Origin: JAJFJD01 sp965228695
GTDB lineage: Bacteria; Pseudomonadota; Alphaproteobacteria; UBA8366
Length of the DNA: 64,000 bases
NCBI GenBank assembly: GCA_965228695.1
Contig: CBDDIB010000001.1
Location: 186,001 to 250,000 of the forward strand
Direction: 5' to 3'
The notes beneath the pieces were generated by a model. It searched no databases, was not told where the DNA came from, and was given only the letters and a program-made list of their open reading frames with translations. Made by a program: the position numbers and the translations under genes. Shown here piece after piece: positions 34,544-44,720 of this stretch (position 1 is its first letter; each line of letters opens with the position of its first letter).

Positions 34544-36328
34544 TCAGCGCCCAACGGCGTAGCCCTGCATGCCGCGCGGGTTCGCCCCCGCCTTGAGCAG
34601 GCCGTCTTCCTGCGATGCGGCGGTGAGCCGGCCTTCGGACCAGTCCTCGCCCACCTCGACGCGATGACCGCGCGCTTCCAGGTTCGACACGGTCGCCGGA
34701 TCGAACCGGCCCTCGACCACCAGCTTGCCGGGCATCGCCGCCCGCGGATAGAAGGATCCGGGGAAATGCTCGTTGTGGAAGGACGGCGCGTCGATCGATT
34801 CCTGCAGGTTCATGCCATGCGCCAGATGGCGCGCCAGGAAGATCGCCTGCCATTGGTCCTGCTGGTCGCCGCCCGGCGTGCCGTAGGACATGTAGGGCTT
34901 GCCGTCGCGGATCACCATCGACGGCGACAGGGTCGAGCGCGGACGCTTGCCAGGGACCAGCGTGGCGGGCTTGTCCTCTTCCAGCCAGAACATCTGGCAG
35001 CGGGAATTCAGGCAGAAGCCGAGTTCCGGAATCACCGGCGAGCTTTGCAGCCAGCCGCCGCTCGGCGTCGCCGACACCATGTTGCCGTCCTTGTCGATCA
35101 CGTCCACATGGCAGGTGTCGCCCGTGGCGGGAATCTCCCGGCCGACCGTCGGCTCGCCGATCCCGGCCGCGGCGGACGCATCCTGCCCGGCGCGCACCGA
35201 CCGTTCATAGTCGACCTCGGCGCCGTAGCACTCGATGGTGCCTGGCCGCAGATCGAGCGAGGCGTCCGACCCAACCAGCTTGCGCCGTTCGTCGTTATAG
35301 GCGTCGGACAACAGCGTCTCGACCGGCACCTCCACATGGTCCGGGTCGCCGTAGAAGGTTTCGCGGTCGGCGAAGGCCAGTTTGGCGGTCTCGGTCACGA
35401 TGTGGACGAATTCGGGTCCGGTCGGGTCCATGCTCTCCAGGTCGAAGCCGCTCAACAGCGCCAGTTGCTGCAGCATGACCGGCCCCTGCGACCATGGCCC
35501 GCCCTTCAAGACGGTTACGCCCCGGAAGTCATAGCGCAGCGGATCCTCGTAGCTGGCGCGCCAACGCGCCATGTCGTCGCCGGTCAGGATGCCGGTATGC
35601 GCCTCGCCGGTGACGTCCATCGCCGCCGTTTCGCGGCAGAATTTATCGATCGCCTCCGCGACAAAGCCTTCATAGAAGGCGGTGCGCGCCGCGTCGATTT
35701 GCGACTCGCGATTGCCGCCGGCCGCCTTGGCCTGGTGCAAGATAGATCGCCACGTCTTTGCTATGCCCGAATTGCCGAGCAGAGTGCCCGGTTTCGGCAT
35801 GTTTCCACCCGGCAAGTATACCGCCGCCGAACTGGTCCAATGGTCGCGGAACATCTCTTCGACGGTGCTGATCGTGTCGCAGACGCGCGAGACGATCGGC
35901 GCGCCCTTCTCGGCATAGGCAATCGCCGGCGCCCAAACCTCGCCCAGCGGCATCGTGCCGTAGTCACGCAGCATCAGCAGCCAGGCATCGAACGCACCCG
36001 GCACCACCGTCGCCAGCAAACCGTTGCCCGGCACCATATCGAGGCCGAGACCCTTGTAGTAGTCGATCGACGCCCCCGACGGCGCCACGCCCTGGCCGCA
36101 GATCATCTTGTAGGCGTCGCTGTCGCGATGATGAATCAGCACCGGCATGTCGCCACCCGGACCGTTCAGATGCGGTTCGGCGATATGCAGGACGAAGCCG
36201 GCGGCGACGGCGGCGTCAAAGGCGTTGCCGCCCTTTTCCAGCATGGCCATGCCGGCGGCGGACGCCAGCCAATGGGTCGTGGAGACGACACCGAAGGTGC
36301 CGAGGATTTCCGGGCGCGTGGTAAACAT
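34544..36328 (-). CDS. gamma-glutamyltransferase family protein (no signal peptide)
   Basis: A 594-residue Ntn-hydrolase homologous to the exported enzyme at 8552-10285 but clearly different. The likely autocleavage threonine is in ATGDTCHVDVIDKDGNMVS. The oxyanion/substrate region is LNGPGGDMPVLIHH, and RPRSTLSPSMVIRDG is the small-subunit motif. The N-terminus starts straight at the fold, with no signal peptide, so it is probably cytoplasmic. Such proteins (YwrD-like) act on gamma-glutamyl or related amide compounds. It is single, convergent with a dehydrogenase gene and 134 bp from the next gene. Confidence 0.88.
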   Translation of the reverse strand: MFTTRPEILGTFGVVSTTHWLASAAGMAMLEKGGNAFDAAVAAGFVLHIAEPHLNGPGGDMPVLIHHRDSDAYKMICGQGVAPSGASIDYYKGLGLDMVPGNGLLATVVPGAFDAWLLMLRDYGTMPLGEVWAPAIAYAEKGAPIVSRVCDTISTVEEMFRDHWTSSAAVYLPGGNMPKPGTLLGNSGIAKTWRSILHQAKAAGGNRESQIDAARTAFYEGFVAEAIDKFCRETAAMDVTGEAHTGILTGDDMARWRASYEDPLRYDFRGVTVLKGGPWSQGPVMLQQLALLSGFDLESMDPTGPEFVHIVTETAKLAFADRETFYGDPDHVEVPVETLLSDAYNDERRKLVGSDASLDLRPGTIECYGAEVDYERSVRAGQDASAAAGIGEPTVGREIPATGDTCHVDVIDKDGNMVSATPSGGWLQSSPVIPELGFCLNSRCQMFWLEEDKPATLVPGKRPRSTLSPSMVIRDGKPYMSYGTPGGDQQDQWQAIFLARHLAHGMNLQESIDAPSFHNEHFPGSFYPRAAMPGKLVVEGRFDPATVSNLEARGHRVEVGEDWSEGRLTAASQEDGLLKAGANPRGMQGYAVGR

Positions 36329-36462
36329 CGGGGACTCCTAAGGTCCGAAAGGGGAGAACGAGACTCTAGCGGCTGCGCTCCGCCTCGGCAATCGATGGCC
36401 CACTTGACCGGGCAACGCATCTGCGCCATCTGTCTGGCGGGTTGGCACGAGATATCAATGAG

Positions 36463-37356
36463 ATGACCTTAACTTTCAATCGCGAACTGAATTTCACCTA
36501 TGGCCGCGTTTCGGTCCTGACGCCGATGATCCGCCGCGTCGTGGCGCAGAATCCCAGCGCCTTCACCTTCAAGGGCACGGGCACCTACATTGTCGGCCGC
36601 GGCGAGGTCGCGGTGATCGATCCGGGTCCGCTGGACGAGGAACACGTGGCGGCGCTGCTGCACGCGCTGAAGGGCGAAACGGTGACGCATATCCTGATCA
36701 CCCATACCCATCGCGACCATTCGCCGGCGGTGCGTCTTTTCCAGCCCGAGACCGACGCCCCGACCTACGGCTACGGCCCGCACGGCGGCGACCGCGACGT
36801 ACCGAAGGTCGAGGAAGGGGCGGATTTCGACTTCCGGCCGGATATCACCGTCAAGGATGGCGACGTGATCGAGGGCAAGGATTGGACCATCGAGGCGGTG
36901 CACACGCCGGGCCACACGTCCAATCATGTGTGCTTCTCGTTTCGCGAGGAAAGCACCCTGTTCAGCGGCGATCAGGTGATGGGCTGGTCCACTACCGTGG
37001 TCTCGCAGCCGGACGGCGACATGGCCGACTACATGGCCTCGCTGGAGAAACTAGTGCGGCGGGATGAGAAGGTCTATTGGCCGACCCACGGTGCGTGCAT
37101 CGAGAACCCACAGGAATACGTGACCAACCTGCTGGCGCATCGCCACGGCCGCGAGGACCAGATCGCCGCCTGCCTCGCCGACGGCAAGGGCACGATCGAG
37201 TCCATGGTCGACACGATGTATGTCGGCCTCGACCCGCGCCTTTATAACGGCGCGAAACGGTCGGTGCAGTCGCACCTGATCCACATGATAGAAACGGGCC
37301 GCGTCGTCAGCAACGGCGGCACGGAGCTGGACGCGGTATACTCCCTGGCCGAATAA
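36463..37356 (+). CDS. metallo-beta-lactamase fold hydrolase (LACTB2-like)
   Basis: A 297-residue metallo-beta-lactamase fold protein. ITHTHRDHSPA gives the metal motif (H81, H83, D85, H86), VHTPGHTSNHVCF the following histidine, FSGDQVMGW the bridging aspartate and WPTHG the last histidine. The C-terminal DNA-binding-like winged helix (RLYNGAKRSVQSHLIHMIETG) is the pattern of the LACTB2/beta-lactamase-associated group. The ATG at 36463 is preferred over a TTG 7 codons upstream. It is 25 bp before the phosphotransferase gene on the same strand. Confidence 0.85.
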   Translation: MTLTFNRELNFTYGRVSVLTPMIRRVVAQNPSAFTFKGTGTYIVGRGEVAVIDPGPLDEEHVAALLHALKGETVTHILITHTHRDHSPAVRLFQPETDAPTYGYGPHGGDRDVPKVEEGADFDFRPDITVKDGDVIEGKDWTIEAVHTPGHTSNHVCFSFREESTLFSGDQVMGWSTTVVSQPDGDMADYMASLEKLVRRDEKVYWPTHGACIENPQEYVTNLLAHRHGREDQIAACLADGKGTIESMVDTMYVGLDPRLYNGAKRSVQSHLIHMIETGRVVSNGGTELDAVYSLAE

Positions 37357-37381
37357 GTCACCGTCATGGGAGCAAAACAGC

Positions 37382-38308
37382 GTGGGCACGGCCTGGAGTC
37401 CTGACGCCACGGCGCGCATCGTCGAGACATTCCTCGACCAACACGCCCTTGCCGAACCCGATGCCGACCTCGTCCGGTTCCATCAAAACGCCGTCTACCG
37501 GTTGCCCAGTCACGGGCTGACGGTCCGCATCTACGGTCCGGAAGATGGCGCGGCCAAGGCGCGGTTGATGATCGCCTTTGCCGACTTCCTGAAGGACAAG
37601 GATCTGCCCGCCGTCCGCCTGTCCGATCGCTTCCCCAGTCAACCCTTCGACATCGGCGGACGGCAGGTCACCATCTGGGATTGGCTGGAGAGCGACGAGC
37701 CCGCCAATACCGCCGATGGCGGATACCATGCCTTCGGCGCGGCACTGCGCGAGTTGCATGCCGTCTCCGGCGAATTCGACTACCCAGTGACCGATCTCGA
37801 CCCTTTGAAGAAAATCCGCAACCGCCTCGAGCGGCTCGCGGCCGCGGGCCGTCTGGCGGACCGGCATCTCGATACACTGGAGGCGAGCTACGCGCGAACG
37901 CTTGAGCTTGCGCCGAGCCTGACGCAATCCCGCTTGGGCGCCGGCGTCTTGCATGGCGACGCGTTGCGCAAGAACGCGGTGCAATCCGGCGGCCGCATGC
38001 ACCTGATCGATTTCGACTCGGTCTGCCGCGGCCCCCTCGAATGGGACATCGCGCCGACACTGGTCGCGGAAAAACGCCTCGGCTTCGACGCGGCGGATTG
38101 CGACGCGTTCTTGGCCGGATACGGCATCGACCGCGATGCACTCCCCGACATCGAGCCCGCGATGATCGTCAAACAGCTGTCGATGACCGTCGTTCTGTGT
38201 TTGAAGGCGGGCGAGTCCGACGCCGTCGATGCGGAAATCGACCGGCGGCTTCAAGCGTGGAACGCGTGGGATTTCGAAACGCCCTGGAACGCTCCGGTTC
38301 TAGGTTGA
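37382..38308 (+). CDS. phosphotransferase (aminoglycoside phosphotransferase/choline kinase fold)
   Basis: A 308-residue APH-family kinase-like protein. VLHGDALRKNAV is the catalytic loop (Brenner motif HGDxxxxN) and LIDFDSVCRGPLEWDIAP the metal-binding DxD loop. The N-terminal lobe is short, with VRFHQNAVYRL before it. The substrate is unknown; homoserine, choline or small-molecule kinases share the fold. The start is a GTG. The gene ends in a 9-bp overlap with the convergent MFS gene. Confidence 0.8.
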   Translation: MGTAWSPDATARIVETFLDQHALAEPDADLVRFHQNAVYRLPSHGLTVRIYGPEDGAAKARLMIAFADFLKDKDLPAVRLSDRFPSQPFDIGGRQVTIWDWLESDEPANTADGGYHAFGAALRELHAVSGEFDYPVTDLDPLKKIRNRLERLAAAGRLADRHLDTLEASYARTLELAPSLTQSRLGAGVLHGDALRKNAVQSGGRMHLIDFDSVCRGPLEWDIAPTLVAEKRLGFDAADCDAFLAGYGIDRDALPDIEPAMIVKQLSMTVVLCLKAGESDAVDAEIDRRLQAWNAWDFETPWNAPVLG

Positions 38309-39532
38309 GGCCCGCGTCCGCCGTTCCCACCGCGCCGCGACCAGGAAGACCACGAAACACAAACCGGCTCCGACCGCGAGCGGCCAGTACAGGCCCGCCC
38401 GGTCGGCGATCCAACCCATGGCGACACCGCCGAGCGCGGGGACGCCGCGGTTGATCAGGCCGTTGAAGCTGAGGACGCGGCCGCGCACGCGGTTGTCCAC
38501 CTTTACCTGGATCATCGTCATCGTGCCGACGCCCGAGCTGGTCATCGCATAACCGAACACGACAAGCGCAAGCACGCCGACCCACAGGAACTCGGTCGCG
38601 ATGAACCCGACCACGCTGATCACCGACAGCAGCGCGCTGAACACCACGCGCGCGGCCAGCCCGTCGATGTTGTGACGCTTGGCCAAAACCAGCCCGGCGA
38701 GCGTCGCGCCCACGCCGCGCGCCGCCGTCAGCATGGCAAGCCCACCCGCCCCGGCGGCGAAAATCAACTCGGTCGCCGCCGGCAGCAGCTCGTTCATGGG
38801 CCGCACCAGCAAGGACATGGCGAGGGACAGCAGGATCAGCGGTCCGATCGTCGCGTGCCGCATGGTGTAGCGGAACCCCAACAGCATGTCTCCGAGGATC
38901 GTCAACTGGCGGCCGGTTGGCGCCTCGCGCGGCGGCAGCTTCATGATCAGCAAGGCGAAGATAACGCAGAGGTAGCTGGCCGCATTGATCGCGAAGGCCG
39001 GCGCCAATCCATAAGCGGCAATTACCACCCCGGCGATGGCCGGGCCGATGAACCGCGCGACATTGAAGATGATCGAGTTGATGGCGACCGCGGAGGTCAG
39101 GTCCTCCTTCTTCACCAGGCTCGGGATCAGGGACTGCCGCGCCGGCTGGTTGAACCCGCCGACCGCGCCCTGGAACAGCGCCAGCGCGAACAGCAATTCG
39201 ATCGTGATCGCGTCGAAGAAGACAAATCCGAACAACAGCAGCGACTGCACGACCGAAAGCGACTGGCAAACGACCACCACCTTCAGCCGGTCGAGCCGAT
39301 CCGCCAGCACGCCGCCGAACGGTCCCAGCACGACGACCGGAAACAGATCGGCGAAGGCGACCGCCGCGACCCAGAAGGCCGATTCGGTCAGCGTCCACGA
39401 AAGCCACCCCACCGCCAGCCGCTGAACCCACAGGCCCGTGTGGCTGAAGATGTTGCCGGTCGTGTAGATCGCAAAATTGCGGTTGCGGAATGCGCCGGTG
39501 ACGGCGCTGAAATCCGCCCAGCCTTTGAACAT
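38300..39532 (-). CDS. MFS transporter (EntS/MFS_3 type exporter)
   Basis: A 410-residue major facilitator protein with about 12 helices and the FRNRNFAIYTTGNIFSHTG start typical of this exporter group. The first cytoplasmic loop, GGVLADRLDRLKVV, is the MFS motif A. The family exports small metabolites, siderophores or drugs; the substrate cannot be read. The ATG at 39532 is natural. The opposite strand has a long open frame that is a shadow. Confidence 0.88.
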   Translation of the reverse strand: MFKGWADFSAVTGAFRNRNFAIYTTGNIFSHTGLWVQRLAVGWLSWTLTESAFWVAAVAFADLFPVVVLGPFGGVLADRLDRLKVVVVCQSLSVVQSLLLFGFVFFDAITIELLFALALFQGAVGGFNQPARQSLIPSLVKKEDLTSAVAINSIIFNVARFIGPAIAGVVIAAYGLAPAFAINAASYLCVIFALLIMKLPPREAPTGRQLTILGDMLLGFRYTMRHATIGPLILLSLAMSLLVRPMNELLPAATELIFAAGAGGLAMLTAARGVGATLAGLVLAKRHNIDGLAARVVFSALLSVISVVGFIATEFLWVGVLALVVFGYAMTSSGVGTMTMIQVKVDNRVRGRVLSFNGLINRGVPALGGVAMGWIADRAGLYWPLAVGAGLCFVVFLVAARWERRTRAST

Positions 39533-39688
39533 TCGGGAACGGTTACTTTTGTGCGGCCGGCCCGCGCGGCGGGGCCAGAGGGCTGCATTTTAACACCGCG
39601 CGCCCTAAATAGGACAGGGCCGCATGAACGATTGACCGCGGCTGTCGCAATCCCGACACTGCGCCCGCCCAAAACATGGAAGACGCCG

Positions 39689-42325
39689 ATGAAGACCGAC
39701 ACGCCGAAGACGATCCACCGCAAGGATTACACCCCACCCGCCTACCGGATCGAGACGACCGATCTCGACGTCGCGCTCGGCGAGGAGAACACCCATGTCA
39801 CCGCGCGGCTGCGGATCGTGGCGACCGGCGACATTGCGGGCGCCCTGGTGCTGGACGGGGAACACCTCGAGCTGGAGTCGATCGCGATCGACGGCGCGCC
39901 ACTGCCGGACGACGCGTACGATCTCGCCGAAACGACCTTGACCCTCCATGCGCCGCCCAGGGAGTTCACGCTCGAAACCGTCGCAATCATCCAGCCGCAG
40001 AACAACACCGCGCTGGAAGGCCTGTATAAGTCGAGCGGCAACTTCTGCACTCAGTGCGAGGCCGAGGGTTTCCGGCGGATCACCTGGTATCTCGACCGGC
40101 CCGACGCGCTCTCCGTCTTCACGACGCGGATCAGCGGCGACAAGGCGCTTTATCCCGTGCTGCTGTCGAACGGCAACCTGACCGACAGCGGCGACCTGGA
40201 CGACGGCAAGCATTTCGCGGTCTGGCACGACCCGTTTCCGAAGCCCTGCTATCTGTTCGCCTTGGTCGCCGGCAACCTTGCCTGCGTCGAAGACAGCTTC
40301 ACGACCGCATCAGGCCGCGAGATCGTCCTGCGGCTCTATGTGGAACCGGGCAAGGAGGACCGCTGCGGTCATGCGATGGAGTCGCTGAAGAATTCCATGC
40401 GCTGGGACGAAGAGGTGTTCGGCCTGGAATACGACTTGGATATCTACATGATCGTCGCGGTCAGCGACTTCAACATGGGCGCGATGGAGAACAAGGGTCT
40501 GAATGTGTTCAACGACAAATACGTGCTCGCCAATCCGGAGACCGCGACTGACGCCGACTATGCGCATATCGAAGCGATCATCGCGCATGAGTATTTTCAC
40601 AACTGGACCGGCAACCGCGTCACCTGCCGCGACTGGTTCCAGCTCAGCCTGAAGGAAGGCCTAACGGTGTTCCGCGACCAACAGTTCTCCGCCGACATGG
40701 GCTCTGCGGCTGTGGAGCGGATCAAGCAGGTTCGATCCCTTCGGGCGCGGCAGTTCCCCGAGGACGCGGGCCCGATGGCGCATCCCGTTCGACCGGATTC
40801 ATATATTGAAATCAACAATTTCTACACCTCGACCGTCTACGAGAAAGGCGCCGAGGTCATCCGCATGATGCACCGGTTGCTCGGCCGCGACGGTTTCCGC
40901 AAGGGCATGGATCTCTATTTCGAGCGGCATGACGGGCAGGCGGTGACCTGCGAGGATTTCGTCAAGGCGATGGAGGACGCCAATGGCGCGGATCTCGAAC
41001 AGTTCCGGCTGTGGTATAGCCAGGCGGGTACGCCGGCCCTCACCATTTCCGACGAATACGACGCCGATGCCGAGGCCTACGATCTCACCATCGCGCAAGC
41101 CACCGCACCGACACCGGGACAGGAGACGAAGGAACCGCTGCACATCCCCATCGAGGTCGGACTGCTCGCCAGCGACGGCACGGCCCTGACGACCGGACTC
41201 GACGGCGGCGATACGGCGGCCTCGCGGATTCTGAACCTGCGGTCCGCCGAGCAGACCTTCCGATTCACCGGAGTGCCTGAAAAGCCAACCCCGTCGATCC
41301 TGCGGGAATTTACCGCGCCGGTGACCGTAAAGATCGGTCTGTCCGGCGAACAGCGCCGCCGCCTGATCGCCTATGACGCCGATCCGTTCACGCGATGGGA
41401 ATCCGCGCAGCAATACGGAACGGGGCTGCTGCTCGACATGATTGCCGCGATCCAGACGGGCAAGGAACCCGCCATCGATACCGCCTTTATCGACGCGCTC
41501 GGCGACGTCCTGCTGGACGGCGCGCTCGACAAGGCGTTGATCGCCGAAACCTTGGTCCTGCCGAGCGAGGAATATCTCGGCCAGCAGATGGATCAAGTGG
41601 ACGTGGATGCGACCCATTCGGCGCGCGAGCTGCTGCGGCGGAGCATCGGCGCCCAATTGAAGGACGCATTCCTCGCCGCCTACCACGGTAATGCAAGCAA
41701 CCGGCCCTACGAACCCACGCCGGCGGAAGCGGGCCGGCGGCGGCTACGCAATATCGCACTCAGCTATCTCGGCGCGACCGGAGACCCCGCGATGGTCGAT
41801 CTCTGCGTCGAGCAAACGCGGACGGCGGACAACATGACCGATCATATGGGCGCGCTGGCGGTGCTGAACGACCTGGAGGGCGCGGCCCGCGGGGAGGCCA
41901 TGGACGCCTTTTACGAGAAATGGAAAGACGACACCCTGGTCGTGGACAAATGGTTCTCGCTGCAGGCCATCTCAACCCTGCCCGGCACGCTGAAGGCCGT
42001 CTCGGACCTGCTGAGCCACCCGGCCTTCTCGATGCGCACGCCGAACAAGGTGCGCGCCCTGATCGGCGCCTTCTGCATGGCGAACCCGCTGCGCTTCCAC
42101 GCCGCGGACGGCAGCGGCTACGACTTCCTTGCCGAGCGCGTTCGCGAACTCGACCCGCTGAACCCGCAGGTCGCCGCGCGGCTGGTCGGCGCGTTCGGGC
42201 AATGGCGGCGCTACGACGACTACCGTCAAACTCGCATGAAGGCGGCATTGGAACAAATCGTGTCGACGGAAGGCCTATCCAGCGACGTCTACGAAATCGC
42301 ATCGAAAACGCTCGGCAACCAATAG
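39689..42325 (+). CDS. pepN: aminopeptidase N (PepN, M1 family)
   Basis: An 878-residue M1 zinc metallopeptidase. GAMEN is at 264-268 and the zinc site HEYFH at 300-304, with the third ligand E323 in KEGLTVF. The length matches E. coli PepN (about 870) and includes the C-terminal alpha-helical armadillo-like domain. It cleaves N-terminal amino acids from peptides in the cytoplasm. The ATG at 39689 gives the usual N-terminus; the frame is open for another 339 codons upstream, but that part is antisense to the MFS gene. Confidence 0.95.
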   Translation: MKTDTPKTIHRKDYTPPAYRIETTDLDVALGEENTHVTARLRIVATGDIAGALVLDGEHLELESIAIDGAPLPDDAYDLAETTLTLHAPPREFTLETVAIIQPQNNTALEGLYKSSGNFCTQCEAEGFRRITWYLDRPDALSVFTTRISGDKALYPVLLSNGNLTDSGDLDDGKHFAVWHDPFPKPCYLFALVAGNLACVEDSFTTASGREIVLRLYVEPGKEDRCGHAMESLKNSMRWDEEVFGLEYDLDIYMIVAVSDFNMGAMENKGLNVFNDKYVLANPETATDADYAHIEAIIAHEYFHNWTGNRVTCRDWFQLSLKEGLTVFRDQQFSADMGSAAVERIKQVRSLRARQFPEDAGPMAHPVRPDSYIEINNFYTSTVYEKGAEVIRMMHRLLGRDGFRKGMDLYFERHDGQAVTCEDFVKAMEDANGADLEQFRLWYSQAGTPALTISDEYDADAEAYDLTIAQATAPTPGQETKEPLHIPIEVGLLASDGTALTTGLDGGDTAASRILNLRSAEQTFRFTGVPEKPTPSILREFTAPVTVKIGLSGEQRRRLIAYDADPFTRWESAQQYGTGLLLDMIAAIQTGKEPAIDTAFIDALGDVLLDGALDKALIAETLVLPSEEYLGQQMDQVDVDATHSARELLRRSIGAQLKDAFLAAYHGNASNRPYEPTPAEAGRRRLRNIALSYLGATGDPAMVDLCVEQTRTADNMTDHMGALAVLNDLEGAARGEAMDAFYEKWKDDTLVVDKWFSLQAISTLPGTLKAVSDLLSHPAFSMRTPNKVRALIGAFCMANPLRFHAADGSGYDFLAERVRELDPLNPQVAARLVGAFGQWRRYDDYRQTRMKAALEQIVSTEGLSSDVYEIASKTLGNQ

Positions 42326-42434
42326 AAGCCTCGGCGCTCCTCAAATCCCCATCACGGGAAATTTAAAGGCCCGCGATTAGCGATCTGGTGTACTACTCGC
42401 GTACCGGTGAGGGGCGGATTCAGCGAGGATCACG

Positions 42435-43862
42435 ATGGCCAAAACAATAGAAACGGATATCTGCATCATTGGCGCGGGATCGGGCGGCCTGTCCGTCGCC
42501 GCCGGCGCATCGCAGATGGGCGCCCGCACCGTCCTGCTCGAAAAGGGCAAGATGGGGGGCGATTGCCTGAACTACGGCTGTGTGCCGTCCAAGGCACTGA
42601 TCGCCGCCGGACATGCGGCGCATGTGATGCGCAATGGCCAGAAATTCGGCATCGCCCCGCAGGAGCCGCAGGTCGATTTCCAGGGCGTGCATGACCACGT
42701 GCACGGCGTGATCGGCGCGATCGCCCCGCATGACTCCGTCGAGCGGTTCGAAGGTCTCGGCGTGACGGTCGTCCAGGAAGCCGGGAAATTCGTCGGCCCG
42801 ACCGAGATCGAGGCGGGCGATACCCGGATCAAGGCGAAATACGTGGTCGTCGCCACCGGCTCCTCCGCCGGCGTGCCGCCGATCCCGGGGCTCCAGGACG
42901 TACCCTTCATGACCAACGAGACGGTCTTCGACCTGACCGAGCAACCCTCGCATCTGATCGTCGTGGGCGGCGGTCCGATCGGCAGCGAGCTGGCGCAGGC
43001 GCACCGCCGCCTCGGCGCGAAGGTCACCGTGCTGGAGATGTTCAGCATCCTCGGCAAGGACGATCCGGAGGTGACCGAGGTCGTGAAGCGCCGTATGGCC
43101 CAGGAAGGCATCGATCTGCGGGAAGACATTTCGATCAAGCAGATCGCCAAGGACGGCGACGGCGTGTCGGTCGAAATCGAAACCGACGGTGCGACGGAAA
43201 AGATTTCCGGCAGCCATCTGCTGATCGCCGCAGGGCGCAGCCCGAACCTGGACGGCCTCGACCTGGAAACCGCCGGGATCGAATACAGCAAGAAGGGCAT
43301 CGAGGTGGATGACCGGCTGCGCACCAGCAACAAGAAGGTCTTCGCCATCGGCGACGTCGCGGGCGGATACCAGTTCACCCACATGGCCGGCTATCACGCG
43401 GGAATCGTCATCCGCAACATGCTGTTCAAGCTGCCCGCCAAGGTGAACTACCGGGCGGTGCCCTGGGTCACCTATACGGATCCGGAAATCGCCCATGTCG
43501 GACAAACCGAGGCCCAGGCTAAGGAAACGCTCGGCAAGGACATCCGCATCCTGCGGTTCGCCTTCAATGAGAACGACCGCGCGCAGGCGGAGCACGAAAC
43601 CGACGGCCTGATCAAGGTGGTCGCCGACAAGAAGGGCCGCGTGCTCGGCGCGTCGATCGCCGGCGCGCGGGCGGGCGAACTGCTGCTGCCCTGGGTGATG
43701 GCGGTCGATCAGAAGCAGAAGATCGGCAAGTTCGCGGGACTGATCGCGCCCTATCCGACGCTCAGCGAAGTGTCGAAGCGCGCGGCCGGCAGTTACTACA
43801 TCCCGTCGCTGTTCAGCGAGCGCACGAAAAAGATCGTCCGCTTCCTGATGAAGTGGTTCTGA
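42435..43862 (+). CDS. pyridine nucleotide-disulfide oxidoreductase (dihydrolipoyl dehydrogenase/mercuric reductase-like)
   Basis: A 475-residue class I flavoprotein disulfide reductase. The FAD site is IIGAGSGGLSVA (11-22) and the redox disulfide C44/C49 is in GGDCLNYGCVPSK. The NAD(P) site is VVGGGPIGSELA, followed by FAIGDVAGG. The C-terminus, GLIAPYPTLSEVSKRAAG, lacks the HxxP-H-E catalytic pair of dihydrolipoyl dehydrogenase and the vicinal cysteines of MerA. The substrate is therefore uncertain. Proteins of this kind are often beside a TVP38/TMEM64 membrane gene; none is seen here. Confidence 0.83.
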   Translation: MAKTIETDICIIGAGSGGLSVAAGASQMGARTVLLEKGKMGGDCLNYGCVPSKALIAAGHAAHVMRNGQKFGIAPQEPQVDFQGVHDHVHGVIGAIAPHDSVERFEGLGVTVVQEAGKFVGPTEIEAGDTRIKAKYVVVATGSSAGVPPIPGLQDVPFMTNETVFDLTEQPSHLIVVGGGPIGSELAQAHRRLGAKVTVLEMFSILGKDDPEVTEVVKRRMAQEGIDLREDISIKQIAKDGDGVSVEIETDGATEKISGSHLLIAAGRSPNLDGLDLETAGIEYSKKGIEVDDRLRTSNKKVFAIGDVAGGYQFTHMAGYHAGIVIRNMLFKLPAKVNYRAVPWVTYTDPEIAHVGQTEAQAKETLGKDIRILRFAFNENDRAQAEHETDGLIKVVADKKGRVLGASIAGARAGELLLPWVMAVDQKQKIGKFAGLIAPYPTLSEVSKRAAGSYYIPSLFSERTKKIVRFLMKWF

Positions 43863-43866
43863 GCGC

Positions 43867-44655
43867 CTAGCGGCGGCCGAGACCGTACGGTTCGGCCCAG
43901 CTCAGCCCTTCCAGCGTGTCGCCCTTCGGCGCGTATTCGCAGCCGACCCAGCCGGTATAGCCGAGGTCTTCGATCACCCCGAACATGTGCGGGATGTTGA
44001 CCTCGCCGTATTGCGGTTCGTGCCGGCCCGGCACGCTGGAAAACTGGATATGGCTGATCAGGTCCCAGTTTCGTCGCAAGCCTTCGGCCAGGTCCCCTTC
44101 CATGATCTGCATGTGATACAGGTCGTATTGCAGGAACAGGTTGTCGCCGCCCACCGCCTCGATGATCCGCCGGGTATGCGCCGTATCCGTATGCAGGTAG
44201 CCCGGCACGTCGCGCAGGTTGAGCGGTTCGAGATTGAGTTTCACGCCCTGCGCCTTCGCCACCTCGGCGGCGACCATCAGGTTGTCGATGAAGACTTCCT
44301 CGCAGGCGGCGGCGGGCGTGCCGTCGGGCACGACGCCCGCCATCAGATGGATCATGCCGGCGCCCAGCCCGGTCGCATATTCCAACGTCTGATCGAGACT
44401 CTCGCGGAAATCGCCCTGCCGGCCCGGCAAGGCGGCGAGGCCCTTCTCGCCCGCATCGGCATCGCCCGGCGGCGAGTTGAGCAGGATCAGTTCGACGCCC
44501 GCGTCGTCGATCCACTGTCGCACCTCGGCTACCGGCGTGTCGTAGGGCCGCAGGTATTCGACCGCCTCGAACCCGGCCGCACGCGCCGCCTCGAACCGCG
44601 CCGGCGGTTCCAGTTCGGGAAACATCATCGATAGATTGGCGGCGAATTTCAGCAT
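43867..44655 (-). CDS. hyi: hydroxypyruvate isomerase family protein
   Basis: A 262-residue TIM-barrel xylose-isomerase-like protein. FAANLSMMFPELEPPARF is the hydroxypyruvate isomerase start, LNLEPLN holds the metal-binding glutamate, QYDLYHMQIMEGDL and HIQFSSVPGRHEP the other metal and substrate residues, and VGCEYAPKG the last glutamate. It interconverts hydroxypyruvate and tartronate semialdehyde. The ATG at 44655 is chosen over 44691 because it begins the family N-terminus. It is the last gene of a minus-strand run behind the acyl-CoA ligase genes, with a 65-bp gap. Confidence 0.87.
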   Translation of the reverse strand: MLKFAANLSMMFPELEPPARFEAARAAGFEAVEYLRPYDTPVAEVRQWIDDAGVELILLNSPPGDADAGEKGLAALPGRQGDFRESLDQTLEYATGLGAGMIHLMAGVVPDGTPAAACEEVFIDNLMVAAEVAKAQGVKLNLEPLNLRDVPGYLHTDTAHTRRIIEAVGGDNLFLQYDLYHMQIMEGDLAEGLRRNWDLISHIQFSSVPGRHEPQYGEVNIPHMFGVIEDLGYTGWVGCEYAPKGDTLEGLSWAEPYGLGRR

Positions 44656-44720
44656 GGCCCCTCCTCGGTCGGAAGTGGCCACTCTAGGCAACGAAGCGGG
44701 GCATCGGCAACCGCGTTGCG

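Noticed and set aside
38672..39688. Open frame extending pepN upstream by 339 codons
   Set aside because: It is antisense to the MFS gene, rich in Arg, Asp and Gln as expected from complementary GC-rich codons, and shows no domain. The M1 peptidase N-terminus is at 39689.
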